The position numbers and the translations under genes are program-made. This document shows, piece after piece, positions 1 to 9,970 of a DNA stretch of 64,000 bases. The stretch comes from Eutypella sp. D-1 (taxonomy: Eukaryota; Ascomycota; Sordariomycetes; Xylariales; Diatrypaceae). The stretch lies in assembly GCA_023313575.1 (NCBI GenBank), contig JAJTTP010000026.1, positions 372,001 through 436,000 on the forward strand. The letters are read 5' to 3'. Under the pieces are notes generated by a model. It was given only the letters and a program-made list of their open reading frames with translations. It made no database searches and was not told the origin of the DNA. How positions within the stretch are numbered: the first letter of the stretch is position 1; every line of letters begins with the position of its first letter.

Positions 1-1499
1 AAGAAATCGTCAGATACTGCCGCAAAAGCAACGAGAAGAGATAAATGAATCTAGCATAAGGCCGAGAACTGAGGCCGCAATAACCTCAAACGGAGACTGG
101 TGCTCAAGTCGTGTCTGTAGCCGTAGCCGGGTGTACTCTATGTGATCTATGGAGTCGACAAACGACATTCGGTTTGTTCGTAACAAGAACCAACATGCAA
201 ACGTACTACATACAGGTATTGCTCGACCGGATATAATCATGCCAAGGTGTACAACTCACACACCCTACAAAGTAACTATCCTGATGCAGGGTGATCATTG
301 ATCATCACGGAGTAGGTTCGCTGCCACCCTATATCCTGACCTGGTAGGGCGTTAAATCTGCCGCATTGCAACCATATACTATCCCGACGAACCTCCTTCA
401 TATACATAGCTCCGTTCAGGTCTCCTATCAGATTGTGAGCGGGACAACCGAAGCAGACCGCGTGATAGACCCAAGAAGGTGCAAAGATTGGCCATGACTC
501 ACCGAACGGGTTTGATCCTAGTTTGTATTTTTTCATGCACGTTTTCTGTCGTTACAGATATCCGTACCAACGAGCCGAACGCACTGGATGGGGTGTTTCG
601 GTTGAGGGAGGATTGTTGAATCTAGGTCTTCAAGTGGTGAGCGTGGCGGAAGATAGACCCGTAGTGGGCGGTTCATAGCGGGTGCGTGCCCTGAGGGTCT
701 AGGGCTAATAGCGATTGATAGTGCTATAATAGCACTGGTAGCAGTTCAGTAACAGATAGCAATTAGGTGTTGATAGCAGGAACAATAGTGTATTCACTGA
801 TAGCTGTAACAGTTGCCATTCTAAAAGGTTTACTCTCTTAGGCGGTTCAATAGCCCAATATAGGTCAACTAGCTATTGCGCTTAAGCGCTAAAGCAACCG
901 CTTTCAGGCACTGTGGCTCACTGTTTTCGGGTGCTGTAACCCACTAAGGAATCCTCTTTGTAGGTGCCCGCAACCGGTGTGCCGGAAGCGTACAGTGGCA
1001 TTCCAGGGGGCAGCTTATAGTGGTTGCAACCGCTATTGGTTGACCCCTTTTAGTGGCTGTGCCTGCTAGCAGCTAGTGGCTGTAGCCCCTATTTAGTGGC
1101 TTGTGACCCCTATTATCAACGGGCTTGGCACCTAACTTTAGAGAGCTACCGCTAGTTAGTGACTAGTCACCCCCCTAAACTAGTGACTAAGCTAGTGGAC
1201 GTCACCCCATGGATTAGGGGCAACCACCGGTTATAGTAAATTCCCACAAGAATGGCCATAGCCTTTCCGCGCGAGCCGAGGGATTTTTGGTGTGACCTTA
1301 GTAGATGTGCTGGCTTGCTAAGGCGCCGTCCCGTTGTGAATCTGAGCTTCCTTAGCTTTTGGGCGACGGGCAGAGAATCGTTTGATTGAGGATCAAGGCT
1401 GCTCAGGAGTAAGTATAGTACAAGCCATCACAGCCATCGTGTATATAAGCAGACTCGCCCTTCATTCTTAGCTGTGACTAAACCTTAAGTCAATCAAGT
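1..1499. other. Gene-free left edge with degenerate repeats
   Basis: No reading frame here looks like a real gene; the short open frames before 540 have no recognisable domain and no splice context. From about 700 to 1240 the DNA is built of degenerate direct repeats (separate entry). The rest is unremarkable intergenic sequence. Confidence 0.5.
700..1240. repeat. Degenerate short direct repeats around TAGTGGCTGTNNCCCCTA
   Basis: Words close to TAGTGGCTGTAGCCCCTA recur between about 1018 and 1110 (TAGTGGTTGCAACC, TAGTGGCTGTGCC, TAGTGGCTGTAGCCCC, TAGTGGCTTGTGACCCC). Related but more diverged words such as TAGTGACTAGTCACCC continue to about 1210. Upstream, 700-830 has another loose repeat built of GATAGC/TAGCAG words. 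Spacing is irregular, so this is a decayed tandem array rather than a clean minisatellite. I see no coding potential. Confidence 0.5.
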
Positions 1500-2086
1500 T
1501 CATATACCTATTTCACCAATCAACGGGCGCTCGTTCTTCTTAAGGAAGCAGTTGGCCCTTAAGTTATATTCCTTCAGGGTCGATAAACAAACAAGATATC
1601 CGCCCAAACCACCAGCTACTTCTAAGGCTTTCTCCCAGTCCGAGTCCACATGTCGCAACTTCGCGACCGTAATACACAGGCGCAATCTCCCCATCTTTGG
1701 TAGAGTCCGCTGGGACATGAGATCTGAGCAGAGTTCATCAGACTCGAGGAATCGCCCCTGAGCAAATAAGGACTCCGCTAGGGACAGCTTTAGAAGACAT
1801 TCCGCTGAGGATTGAGCCAAGCTCTCTTGTGCGAGGTGCATTCGGAGCAGTTGTTCAGCGCGCAATGGGTCATCAAGCTCTCGTAACGTGTCGGCAAGTT
1901 CATACACCAGATCAGGCAGATCCTCATCGAACAAAAGGTCCCCGCATTGACCTGCCGCATAGCTCTCTAAGCATGCAAGAGACTCCAGGAATTGGCCTTG
2001 AAACCGGAGAATTCTGCCGCGCAGAATGCTCATGCGGAAGACCACAACCTCTTCTGCTGGCGTACGATAGAGGGGCTGCCACGCAT
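1500..2086 (-). pseudogene. C-terminal TPR-like fragment of an NLR-type protein
   Basis: On the minus strand this frame encodes helical repeat sequence with RGRILRFQGQFLESLACLE, then LVYELADTLRELDDPLRAEQLL, followed by LAESLFAQGRFLESDELC. The LRFQGxF motif also occurs in the C-terminal half of genes A and C (LRFQGHF, LRCEGRF), so this belongs to the same broad class of TPR-like C-termini that follow NB-ARC/NACHT and winged-helix domains in fungal NLRs. The N-terminal, nucleotide-binding and winged-helix parts are absent. Homology to an NLR ends near 2086, where a different duplicated segment (the small membrane peptide) begins on the other strand. The frame stays open upstream to 2237 but that part looks like a shadow. 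I read it as a 5'-truncated relic; a short expressed gene cannot be excluded. Confidence 0.5.
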
Positions 2087-2094
2087 CGAGAAAC

Positions 2095-2190
2095 ATGAGA
2101 TACAATGACGGCAGCTCGGGGGCATGGCGTTTGCTTTGTATCCTTGTTCTTATTGTATGTATAGGACTTGCGTGGCTTTTGCATCGATAG
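2095..2190 (+). CDS. 31-aa single-pass membrane peptide, copy 1
   Basis: A 32-codon frame, ATG to TAG, encodes a peptide with a short polar N-terminus (MRYNDGSSGAW), one hydrophobic segment of about 17 residues ending CIGLAWLL, and a basic end (HR). A frame of the same length at 44287-44382 encodes a close relative, with the pattern ILVxIxCIGLAWLLxR. Conservation extends about 100 bp beyond the stop into the 3' region, so the two are copies of one duplicated segment. Both copies keep start, stop, length and membrane segment. Function is unknown: a small membrane peptide, or the 3' end of a lost longer gene, are both possible. Confidence 0.45.
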   Translation: MRYNDGSSGAWRLLCILVLIVCIGLAWLLHR

Positions 2191-2237
2191 CTGTTCAGGG
2201 TTAGATAGCGGCCGCTCGCTACGTATCTAACTATCAA

Positions 2238-3673
2238 GATACCAGAAGGTGGTATGGATTAAGCGGTGTCTAACTAGTCGTTGGCTGTCGCCTGTTGAAG
2301 TCTATTCTAAGCATCCAGGTTACAAATAACCGAAAGCGGCCCAATCGAGTTAAGGCTTCCGTGAAAGGTGACACATCATCTATCTTAACCTCCCAAATGG
2401 ATAGGGCACCGACTGGCTGAGTCAATGGCTTGGAGGAAAAGGCGGCATGGGCTATGACAAGAATTCGAGGGTGGATGTACCAATAGCAAGCCGGCCATCC
2501 GCTTCATTTTCTGATATCCTTGTCTGTTTCCATGTCCTATGGACGGACGTAGGTTGGGGGCGGATCATACGGAGATGACAGGGGATTCGCTGGGCTCTGG
2601 CAGACGGGTACGGCCGAGTTCAAGTGCTTGCGATGATCCCCATTCCTCCAAATCCTCTTCTATTAGCAGATGCAGGACACCATCCAGAAATAATATCCTG
2701 AACCAATGGTAATTATGGAGTAGGAAGGGATAGAGACGTCGTCGAGTTCATACATGTATTCTACCTCTTCAGCCAGGCATACGAAACGGTCCCAACTCGC
2801 TGCTGCCCTCATTTCCGTTCAGAATCACGTTTGCTCTGTGTTGATTATGCACTCTCGTCGCGTTCGTCCCACCATCCATATTCTGCATTCCCCTAGGAAG
2901 TAACCCTGCTCATGCAGTCGGGCATACCTACCGATTACACGCAAGAGATGTTGTGGCCTCTTGTTCAGCCCGTACTTGACGATGTCGTATTCCTATCCGG
3001 TCTAGTCTAATGCGTCGCCCTTCAAAAGCCAATCAGAAAGTCAGGTTTTGGATACAATTGTAAAGAGCTACATAAAAATAGCGGAGACTACCACCCATTA
3101 CATGGCAAATGGCTCCTTTACGATAAGGACTTGCGCCGGTTCCAGGTGGCGCCTGAGTACCAGAGCAAGGTAGAGGACGTCGATATGGGCGACATCACAG
3201 ATCAGTACGAGACCATGTCGGTGGCATCCACGCTCGCTACGGGACTGACGTCAATTGAAACTAAGAAAGGGGACGACAAATCCGAGATGGAGGCGATATC
3301 GCCCCCTGATAGCCGGGTACGCACGTATTTACGAGCTTGGCTATGTCTCATGCCAGGCTAGAGCTAGGCGTCTATCAGAGTTCGATAGCACTTTTACTTT
3401 AGACTCCGGGGTGGTGGGCGTATACGCGTATATGGGACGACATAATAAGGTAGCAGCTGAAAAGGGATAGGAAGCAGGAGGCAATCAAAACTAGCGTAAT
3501 AAAAAGGGTTGAAATGCCAAGGACGCTAAGGTAGACCCCAGTCGCTTTTATCGGGGAAGCCAGGATTTTCACTAGTGCTTAATAAAGCATGAAGCAAATT
3601 TCAGCTTCGCCCCTCAGTCGCCAACTATCTGCATAACGTTCTTTTAGTAACACAGGCATTTTGCACCGTCACG
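2238..3673. other. Mostly gene-free; possible upstream coding remnant near 3130-3361
   Basis: The first part, to about 2330, continues the duplicated segment shared with 44383-44480. The rest has no recognisable gene. A frame at about 3131-3361 (+) contains acidic sequence (VEDVDMGDITDQYETMS) that looks protein-like but has no ATG at its start and no identifiable domain. It could be a leftover exon. No P-loop of an NB-ARC or NACHT domain was found upstream of gene A. Confidence 0.35.
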
Positions 3674-5715
3674 ATGCGGTTGGTTTGTATATACGAAGAT
3701 GGGGAGAGTGTGGAAATTTCCGATGCTATCGACAAGGAGCCTATCACGGTCCGAGGGGCATTGGCGGATGCTTTGTTCCAATGCCAAGCAAAGCTTTCCG
3801 ACACATTCGATTACTTGCATGCGGAACACACTATTCGAGATACGCTCTTGGACTTCCAAGCCGACCAGGAACGATATGTCAGGAGTTATGTTCTATCCCG
3901 TACGCTTGACCAGCGTATCCAGAACACCCCCCGGGCGGACGTGATATACCAAGCGTTCCAGCATGGCGGTCCCCTCGCTACTCTGGGAGTCTTTTATGCT
4001 ACTTTGGACGCCAACCGTAATCTCCGCAACCGCGGCACCTTGGAATTCTTCGTTTCAAAGGCCTGCGATAAATCAAAGGTGGATATGTTCATGCGGGTCA
4101 ATACGTTCCCGTGTAGTTCTTGGGTGACTACATGGTTATACCGGATCCTGGAGAAGCTCGAAAGCGACTCACAAATACTAGCATGTATCTTGCGGCATTT
4201 AGGCACAAGCAACATACCTCAGGAGCTGTTCTCTCTCTCTAGGATAGGTTCACCGACATGGGGTCCAGACGGAGAAGCCACCGTTTTTCCCGCCAAGGGT
4301 ATCCCGATCATTCAACAGGAACAACTGTTTACAGCAGCACTGCGCGATCTCGAACGTGTAGGGTTCGTTTGTATTGTCCAGGGGAATATAAGCCTAAATA
4401 CGAAGGTAGCAGTACTTTTGGAAGAACACCTAAACGACAATCAGTGGGGCATCGAGGCTGCGAAGATCGTCATTCACGCTTTTCCTAAGTACCGGAACAT
4501 CAACCCTGTGAAGTATGTATAATCTCATTAGCTTTACATGGGATACTGACAAGTCATAGCTACGATCGGCAATGCAGGCTGCTGTTGCCACAGCTGGAAC
4601 AGGTCTTATCCGGCCTCCCCACACCCCTGGACACCCTGTTCGATCAAGCCTACCTTCTGCAACTCGCCGAAGTTAGCTTGTCGGCTTCGAATTTCCGTGG
4701 CGAGGCATGGAAGATGCACGTTGTATCGATGTCCTCCAAAGCTTCCAATGCTCTCCAGAACCTCCCGGAGCGGGCCTTCTATGTGGCTCTGACTCATGTC
4801 AGGAGTGCGTTCTTGGCATACTTATATCGGACTCAGGGTGAAGGAAAAGCCAACAGCGTGTCCTTTCCAACCAATAGCCCTAGGTCAAATGCGTTGCTTT
4901 CTGAATTGATGATTGTTAAAGCCTGGGAGCATGTCAGTCTCAACACGTTAGCGTCCGCCTTGGAACAATTGGGTAGTTTAAAGCCCATGGAAAGCGGCGT
5001 GTTCTCTACATTGGAAGCGTTCCAAAATAGAGAAGTAGCATTTATGCGTGCCAAGGTTCTCCGCTTCCAAGGCCATTTCCCTGAAGCCTATGGAATCCTA
5101 GCAGCTCTCACGCCACGCGATAGCAGAGTGGGGTCACAGCTTAGCTACGTTCTCTGCGAGCTTGGCCGGACAGATGAAGCCATTGAAGAACTGGATCGAC
5201 TTGCTGGTGTTGAAAAGGGAATGGCTCGAACCAAACTTGCGATGGCCAATACATATCTCGTAACGTGCCTACACGGGCTTTCTCGGGGACATGGCCTAGA
5301 CTGGAGACTGCTTCGGAAATCTCAGGAGCATTACCTAGACCTTCAAGGCTTCCCTTTTCCAGCCACTTATTTTGGCAAGATAAGTCATCTGTCAGTCTTA
5401 TTGGGTCTTGCAGTTGCGAGCCATGTCGATGGCCAAGTTGATTTGGCGCTAAAGGCCTGGCAAAGGGCCTCCGCCGCTTCACAAGCTTTCCTTTCGACTG
5501 GATATACGGATATGATCTTTGCGTACTCCACCAGCGAGCTGCAGATGAGACGGGGAGCATCTGCGCAATCTGACATACTGGGAAATTACGCGAAGACATT
5601 ATTTGCTAGGACCGGGCACCAACACCACTTCGTCGGCCTGGGCTCGTATTGGCCTGATATACTTTATAACTGGTTTGTAACGAAGGGGCGTGAACCGATT
5701 ATCCCAGTACGGTAG
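3674..5715 (+). CDS. NLR-like protein lacking the P-loop (copy A)
   Basis: Two exons, 3674-4512 and 4560-5715, are joined across a 47-nt intron (donor GTATGT, branch CTGAC, acceptor CATAG) and give 664 aa. Residues about 88-110 contain HGGPLATLG, matching the GLPL motif of the ARC part of NB-ARC ATPases. Residues about 155-275 resemble the winged helix that follows it (LEKLESDSQILACILRHLG..IPQELF, then a DLERVGF strand and an AFPK motif). The C-terminal half is TPR-like (LRFQGHFPEAYG, CELGRTDEAIEEL). The first 85 residues contain no Walker A or B motif. Copies B and C share exon structure and exon 1 length (839 nt). Expected NLR roles are heterokaryon or immune recognition, but without nucleotide binding this may act as a partner or decoy, which is inference. 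The ATG is supported by all three copies starting with MRL. Confidence 0.75.
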
Positions 5716-7097
5716 ATGGTGGACATAACTAAGTAGTTTGGATACCCTCTGCATCTTTAGGAGTTAAAATCCAAGTTAAACGAAGATTGCACTCCTTACG
5801 TTAGCATTCATCATAGTTTGAACAGTCTCACGCCGTAAGTACCTATCGGGCGAAAGGTTGCAGTTTTCACGTCTTTAGCCCGGCCCCAGGTTTTCACGCC
5901 TACGATCTAACGACTGTCAGTTTTTAACATCCCCTGCAATGTCTACCCCCATGTGCTCTGATAAACATGCCACCAAGGCGACATATATGCTCTTTGTGTA
6001 CATAACTCCGCGAGGAATCAACACGAGGTCGTTCCTTCTTAATAGGCAATCCCCCGATTGGACCAGGCCGGGTTCGGGGTATAATATACGACTTCATAAG
6101 GGGTGTCAGGATCGAGACGCATTCTTCGTTGCTACCATACCCTTTACACCGGGATGCCGCCTTTCCCAGCAAATTGGCAACCAGGTAGCAACACCTCCGC
6201 CTTTTCTTTGCCAATGATGGTTGTCGAACCTAAGTTTTGAAAACGCCGGACTGAACATAAATTAACTGTACCATCATCCTCCTGCCTGTCTTCAATATGC
6301 GACTGCTATTGGTGGTCAACACACCACAAAGTGTGCTTAAGACCGGCTACATGTAAGAAGTCGATGTGATTTATGCGGTTAGCAGCAAGGTCCAAGTTCG
6401 CTCGAAAGGGTACACGCTATCATGCAAGCAGGTATATTATCCTTTCCGGTGACCCAATAATATGTCGTAGGCACGCTTTTGACTGGCTAAATGGCCTGAG
6501 GGTGGTGTGCTGGCTTCCATAGACGCACATTTTGCTTTTAGGCAGTCCACACAAATGAATAAATAACAAGCAAAATCGCCTTGTTTACAAGCTCTCATCC
6601 TGAATCAGAAGGGTACTGGTCTGACCAAGATCATATACGATCCAGCACCTTCCATCACATTTCAGTCGCAAAGCTCCAATAAGCATTATCTACAGTGAGT
6701 TCTTACACTCCTTACATCTCCGGACATTAACCCTAAGATATTTAAGAGATTTCCCACGATGCCGGAAGAGGCTAAAACCAAGACGTGCCCAAACGAGGCT
6801 TGTAAAGCGACAGTCTCCTTATCTACGACACAGTGCTTGAAATGCGGGCACAAGTTTTAGTTGAACAGTCTTTGGAGAACGAATAGTCAGGGTTGGAACT
6901 CATTTGCACTTTTCATATTCGTTCTTTACCATCCCCAGAGAGTTACCAGAATGCAGAGGCGTTCGTCACTGTTTATAGTCGTTTCCACTTTTTCCATTCA
7001 TTCATTATCATCTTCTGCGTTGCATGACTCAGATACAGAGGGGTACGATAAATGCTAGTTTGAACAATATGGCTTCGACTTACGTATTATCAATCCT
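5716..7097. other. Intergenic; one possible zinc-binding micro-ORF
   Basis: Open frames on both strands at about 5924-6217 are mirror images with no domain, and I do not call them. The only item I would keep is the 6759-6860 micro-ORF, listed separately. The rest holds nothing I can recognise. Confidence 0.4.
6759..6860 (+). CDS. Possible 33-aa zinc-ribbon-like peptide
   Basis: ATG at 6759 opens a 34-codon frame with two cysteine pairs: CPNEAC (C-X4-C) and, 14 residues later, CLKCGH (C-X2-C). This is the spacing of a small zinc ribbon. It ends with TAG just before a region with no further coding signal. It may be complete, or the first exon of a gene whose remainder is lost. No paralogue was seen in the window. 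Confidence 0.3.
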   Translation: MPEEAKTKTCPNEACKATVSLSTTQCLKCGHKF

Positions 7098-8046
7098 TCA
7101 ATTTTTTTGACTGTGAGCGTGCCTCAGTTGATCTGGATGCGGAAGTTCCCCAGATTCAATTAACCTGTCTAATTCGGTCTTGTCGCTCCAACTGTCATAA
7201 CACTCCAGGTATTCTATAGGGAGGAACTTTGCTATCGCATGGGCTAGTTGGTCACAACGCCTACGATAGGCTCCTGAATCTAGCGTCCCAGGCCATCTCT
7301 CCATCCCAACTGGAAAATAGCCAGCGTATTCCCAATCAAGCAAGACCTTAGGTCGAAGTGTGTGTGGATCCATCAAGAGGTTGTGAGCTGCGATGTCGCC
7401 ATGTTGGAAAACGTAGTCAGGATTCTGTAGAGAGAGAGTCATCCAACTCCTCTTGCCTTTCCACGGAGGCTGAACAGGACTTAGCCAAGAGGGTGGCATA
7501 ACGAAACCGTCAATACCCCGGGTTTGAGACTTCAAATTTGCAAGCTGAGGCAAAACTGTGCCTTTGATAAATTCGGTAGCATTCGAGTAAGCCTGGTCCA
7601 AACATGTCTCGCATGACACACCATCTGTATGCTTTTGTCCCAATGGCTTCGAGCAAGGACGTGGGAAATCGTTAAGAGGAACGCCCTCAATGAACTCCGT
7701 GACCAAATATCGCCGGCCATCCGGATGTTCTCCATATTGAAGCAGTTTCGGCACAGGAATTGTCGTTAGCTGGGAGACTAACTTTAAAGCCTTGGCTTCA
7801 TTGGTAATTCGCTCATGATTCCTATTAAGATAACCGTTAATCAGTATCGCGTAACGCCGTGATGAAACTGTTCCTTATTTCTATGTCCGCTGAAGAAAAT
7901 ACGCTAATAACTTACCATGGTCTGAACCATATGAATGGGGTACCATCAGGGTATGGATCATTGAAGGGAAGTCGTGACGTTTTTCTGAAGGTTTTGTCGG
8001 TGAACTCGTACGTCATATCATTTGTTTCGTAGGATTTTGGGACCAT
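7098..8046 (-). CDS. Aminoglycoside/choline-kinase-type phosphotransferase (APH fold)
   Basis: Two exons on the minus strand, 8046-7916 and 7821-7098, are separated by a 94-nt intron (GTAAGT donor, GATTAAC branch, ATAG acceptor). The product is 284 aa. The catalytic loop HGDIAAHNLLMDP lies at about residues 184-196 and the metal-binding LDWEYAGYFP at about 205-214. Both are diagnostic of the APH (phosphotransferase enzyme family) kinase-like fold. NHERITNEAKAL, just after the splice, matches the helix carrying the alpha-C glutamate. The N-lobe is short for the family, so the start may lie further upstream. Such fungal proteins are numerous and their substrates are usually unknown; it should transfer phosphate from ATP to a small molecule in the cytosol. 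No operon-like link to neighbours is evident. Confidence 0.75.
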
Positions 8047-8780
8047 GCTTGCTGTGATGTCTTTGGGTCAAAACGACGAAAACTTGTCAAGCCACCCATT
8101 GTGTAAAAAGCTTACCGCTTCGATTCATCATGGCATGAGTCTGGTCTTATTCTGACATGTTTCATCGCGGTATGAAATGCGATCACGAAGCTTAAGTTAT
8201 GCGTTTCGTTGAAACATTGCCAGAATGGTCGCAAGCGGCGAAACAAGAACTTGGAGTTCCTCGCGTTGAATTGTGTCGAAAATATCGCTAGTTAGCAGAT
8301 TATCGTTTCACAGCAATAGGCATATTGTTTAAATGACTTTCTATACGTCCCATGTGTGGTCTGTGCACTTGGTGCCTGAGGCCTTCAGTGGGCTCGACCG
8401 AGAGGCAGTCAGATCCAACGTCATCACTGGCCAACAGATACTGTTTAATCATGGAGAGCCAAATTTGAGCAACATTTGCTTGGCCGAAAAAGAACGAAAA
8501 TGGCACTTGTAAGCGGCAAATCACAAATGGTATTGTCATCCTTGTAGCCTCCTGCAAGTTCATATCTGCTCGATTACTTAGTACTACCACACGGCCCGAC
8601 TTTCCCCCGAGACCACGGCCGCCCTGGCAAAAGACGTAGAAAACGCACTCCGATGGGGGGAAAACAACGCAGTTACCTTTGACCCGAAGAAGTGCGAACT
8701 AATACACTTCACTAGAAAAGCCAAGCCGAAAGAGACCCCAATCCGTACCAGCTCCGGCTTCACAGTAAAGCCGACGGGAA

Positions 8781-9080
8781 TGTTGGTTGTTAGTGGTCAC
8801 TGGTATGGACCCACATACCAGTAAGAAGTACCTATGTACCTATCTCCCGTTTATATAAGGATACGGGCTTCGCCCGTATCCCTCTCAGATAGATAGATAG
8901 ACCTTAGACCAGAATACAACACCAGTCTCACCACCTTTCATATTGTTATCTCTTTCCTTTACGTACGTACCTACCAACACAGATAGATAGATAGACTTTA
9001 GACCAGAATACAACACCAGTCTCACCACCTTTCATTATTGTTATTGTTATCTCTTTCTTTTACGTACGTACCTACCAACA
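8781..9080 (+). mobile_element. Solo LTR with internal partial duplication
   Basis: The element begins TGTTGGTTGTTAG and ends CCTACCAACA (TG...CA, with TGTTGG/CCAACA terminal inverted repeat). It is flanked by the 5-bp duplication GGGAA (8776-8780 and 9081-9085). 8781-8979 is a full 199-bp unit; 8980-9080 repeats its last part, from CAGATAGATAGATAG to the 3' end. A single-unit copy lies at 38951-39151 in the opposite orientation. Inside is a TATA-like TTTATATAAGG followed immediately by a perfect 10-bp hairpin. Size, ends and 5-bp duplication fit a solo LTR of a small LTR retrotransposon; no internal coding region is present. Confidence 0.8.
8864..8886 (+). other. Perfect hairpin directly after the LTR TATA box
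   Basis: GGATACGGGC, loop TTC, GCCCGTATCC: a perfect 10-bp inverted repeat directly following TTTATATAA. The same arrangement exists inverted in the 38951-39151 copy. If transcription starts about here, the hairpin would lie near the 5' end of the RNA. Confidence 0.6.
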
Positions 9081-9847
9081 GGGAACAACAATCAGGTGGC
9101 TCGGTATCCATTTTGACCGCAGGCTCACCTTTAAGCACCACATTAGAACCTGGGCAAGTGCAGCTATGATAGTAGCAAACCATCTCAGGAGCCTAAACCA
9201 AACAACGAAGGGGTCCCCCCCGCTAGCCACGGCTAAGGCCGCAGCGGCATGCGTCCTCCCTATAGCTACATATGGGGCAGAAGCCTGGTGGCCCGGCGTC
9301 TCCTGGCCGTCACAGAACAAAGAGGGAAAATCGGTACACAACGGCCTCGGGAAGCACGTGGCAAAGATCGACATGGCCATCCGCACTGCCACCCGCGCGG
9401 TGCTCCCAGTGTGGCGCACCAGACCGATTCTGATACTGCACCGGGAATCAGGCCTTCCCCTACAGAGGTGCTGCTAGAACAAATCAGGCTCAGGAGTTCT
9501 CTCCAGCTCAGAACGCTCGACCCGGCATACCCGCTGGTCAAGCGAACGACCGACCCCGCGCAGGAGAAAAACCCAAGAGAGCCAAAACAGAAGTGGGAGC
9601 ACCCACCGAACCTTACCCGTTCGCAACGTACGGCGTATCTAACGCCTTCCTGCCCCAGGCCACAACTAATCCCGAGAAGATGGCGGAAAACCCCTGTAGC
9701 CCTCATATCGGGAAAAGAGAAAAGGAAAGAAATCTATGACGACTGGCAAGCCCGCCTGTCGAACAACGAGCTCGTCCTCTACTCTGACGGGTCCCAGAAC
9801 CGCCAGACAGGATGAGGCTTCGTCGCATACCTGGACGAACACTGATA

Positions 9848-9970
9848 TACACATCACATCGTCGTTTTCTATACGCAGCTAATATGCATACCATTTTATA
9901 TTTTTACGTAAAAAATGCGATCGAGATTTGTCTAGGTTTAACGCACGAATTGATAAAGTTTATACATACA
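9848..9970 (+). repeat. Dispersed repeat, copy 1
   Basis: This stretch, with words ACATCACATCGTCG, AGCTAATATG, CCATTTTAT, GCGATCGAGAT and TGTCTAGG in order, matches 21443-21560 over roughly 110 bp with scattered, mostly transition-type differences. It lies right at the broken 3' end of the LINE. It may be a transposon end; it has no coding capacity. Confidence 0.55.

Larger units (their letters stand above)
8593..9840 (+). mobile_element. LINE fragment (I/Tad-type), 3' part of reverse transcriptase plus RNase H
   Basis: From 8593 the frame reads as the C-terminal part of a non-LTR reverse transcriptase (ALAKDVENALRWGENNAVTF, FDPKKCELIHF, then after the LTR insertion IRWLGIHFDRRLTFKHH and ATYGAEAWWPG). 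It continues in a shifted frame near 9456 with VLLEQIRLRSSLQLRTLDP. At about 9770 comes LYSDGSQ, the start of an RNase H domain, followed by an in-frame TGA. The 5' end (endonuclease and most of the reverse transcriptase) is missing. A 300-bp LTR-type element sits at 8781-9080; removing it with one copy of the target duplication restores the reading frame exactly. So this is a 5'-truncated, decayed LINE later hit by a second element. Confidence 0.85.

Noticed and set aside
8953..9005. GATA microsatellite as an independent repeat
   Set aside because: Explained by the duplicated 3' part of the LTR element.
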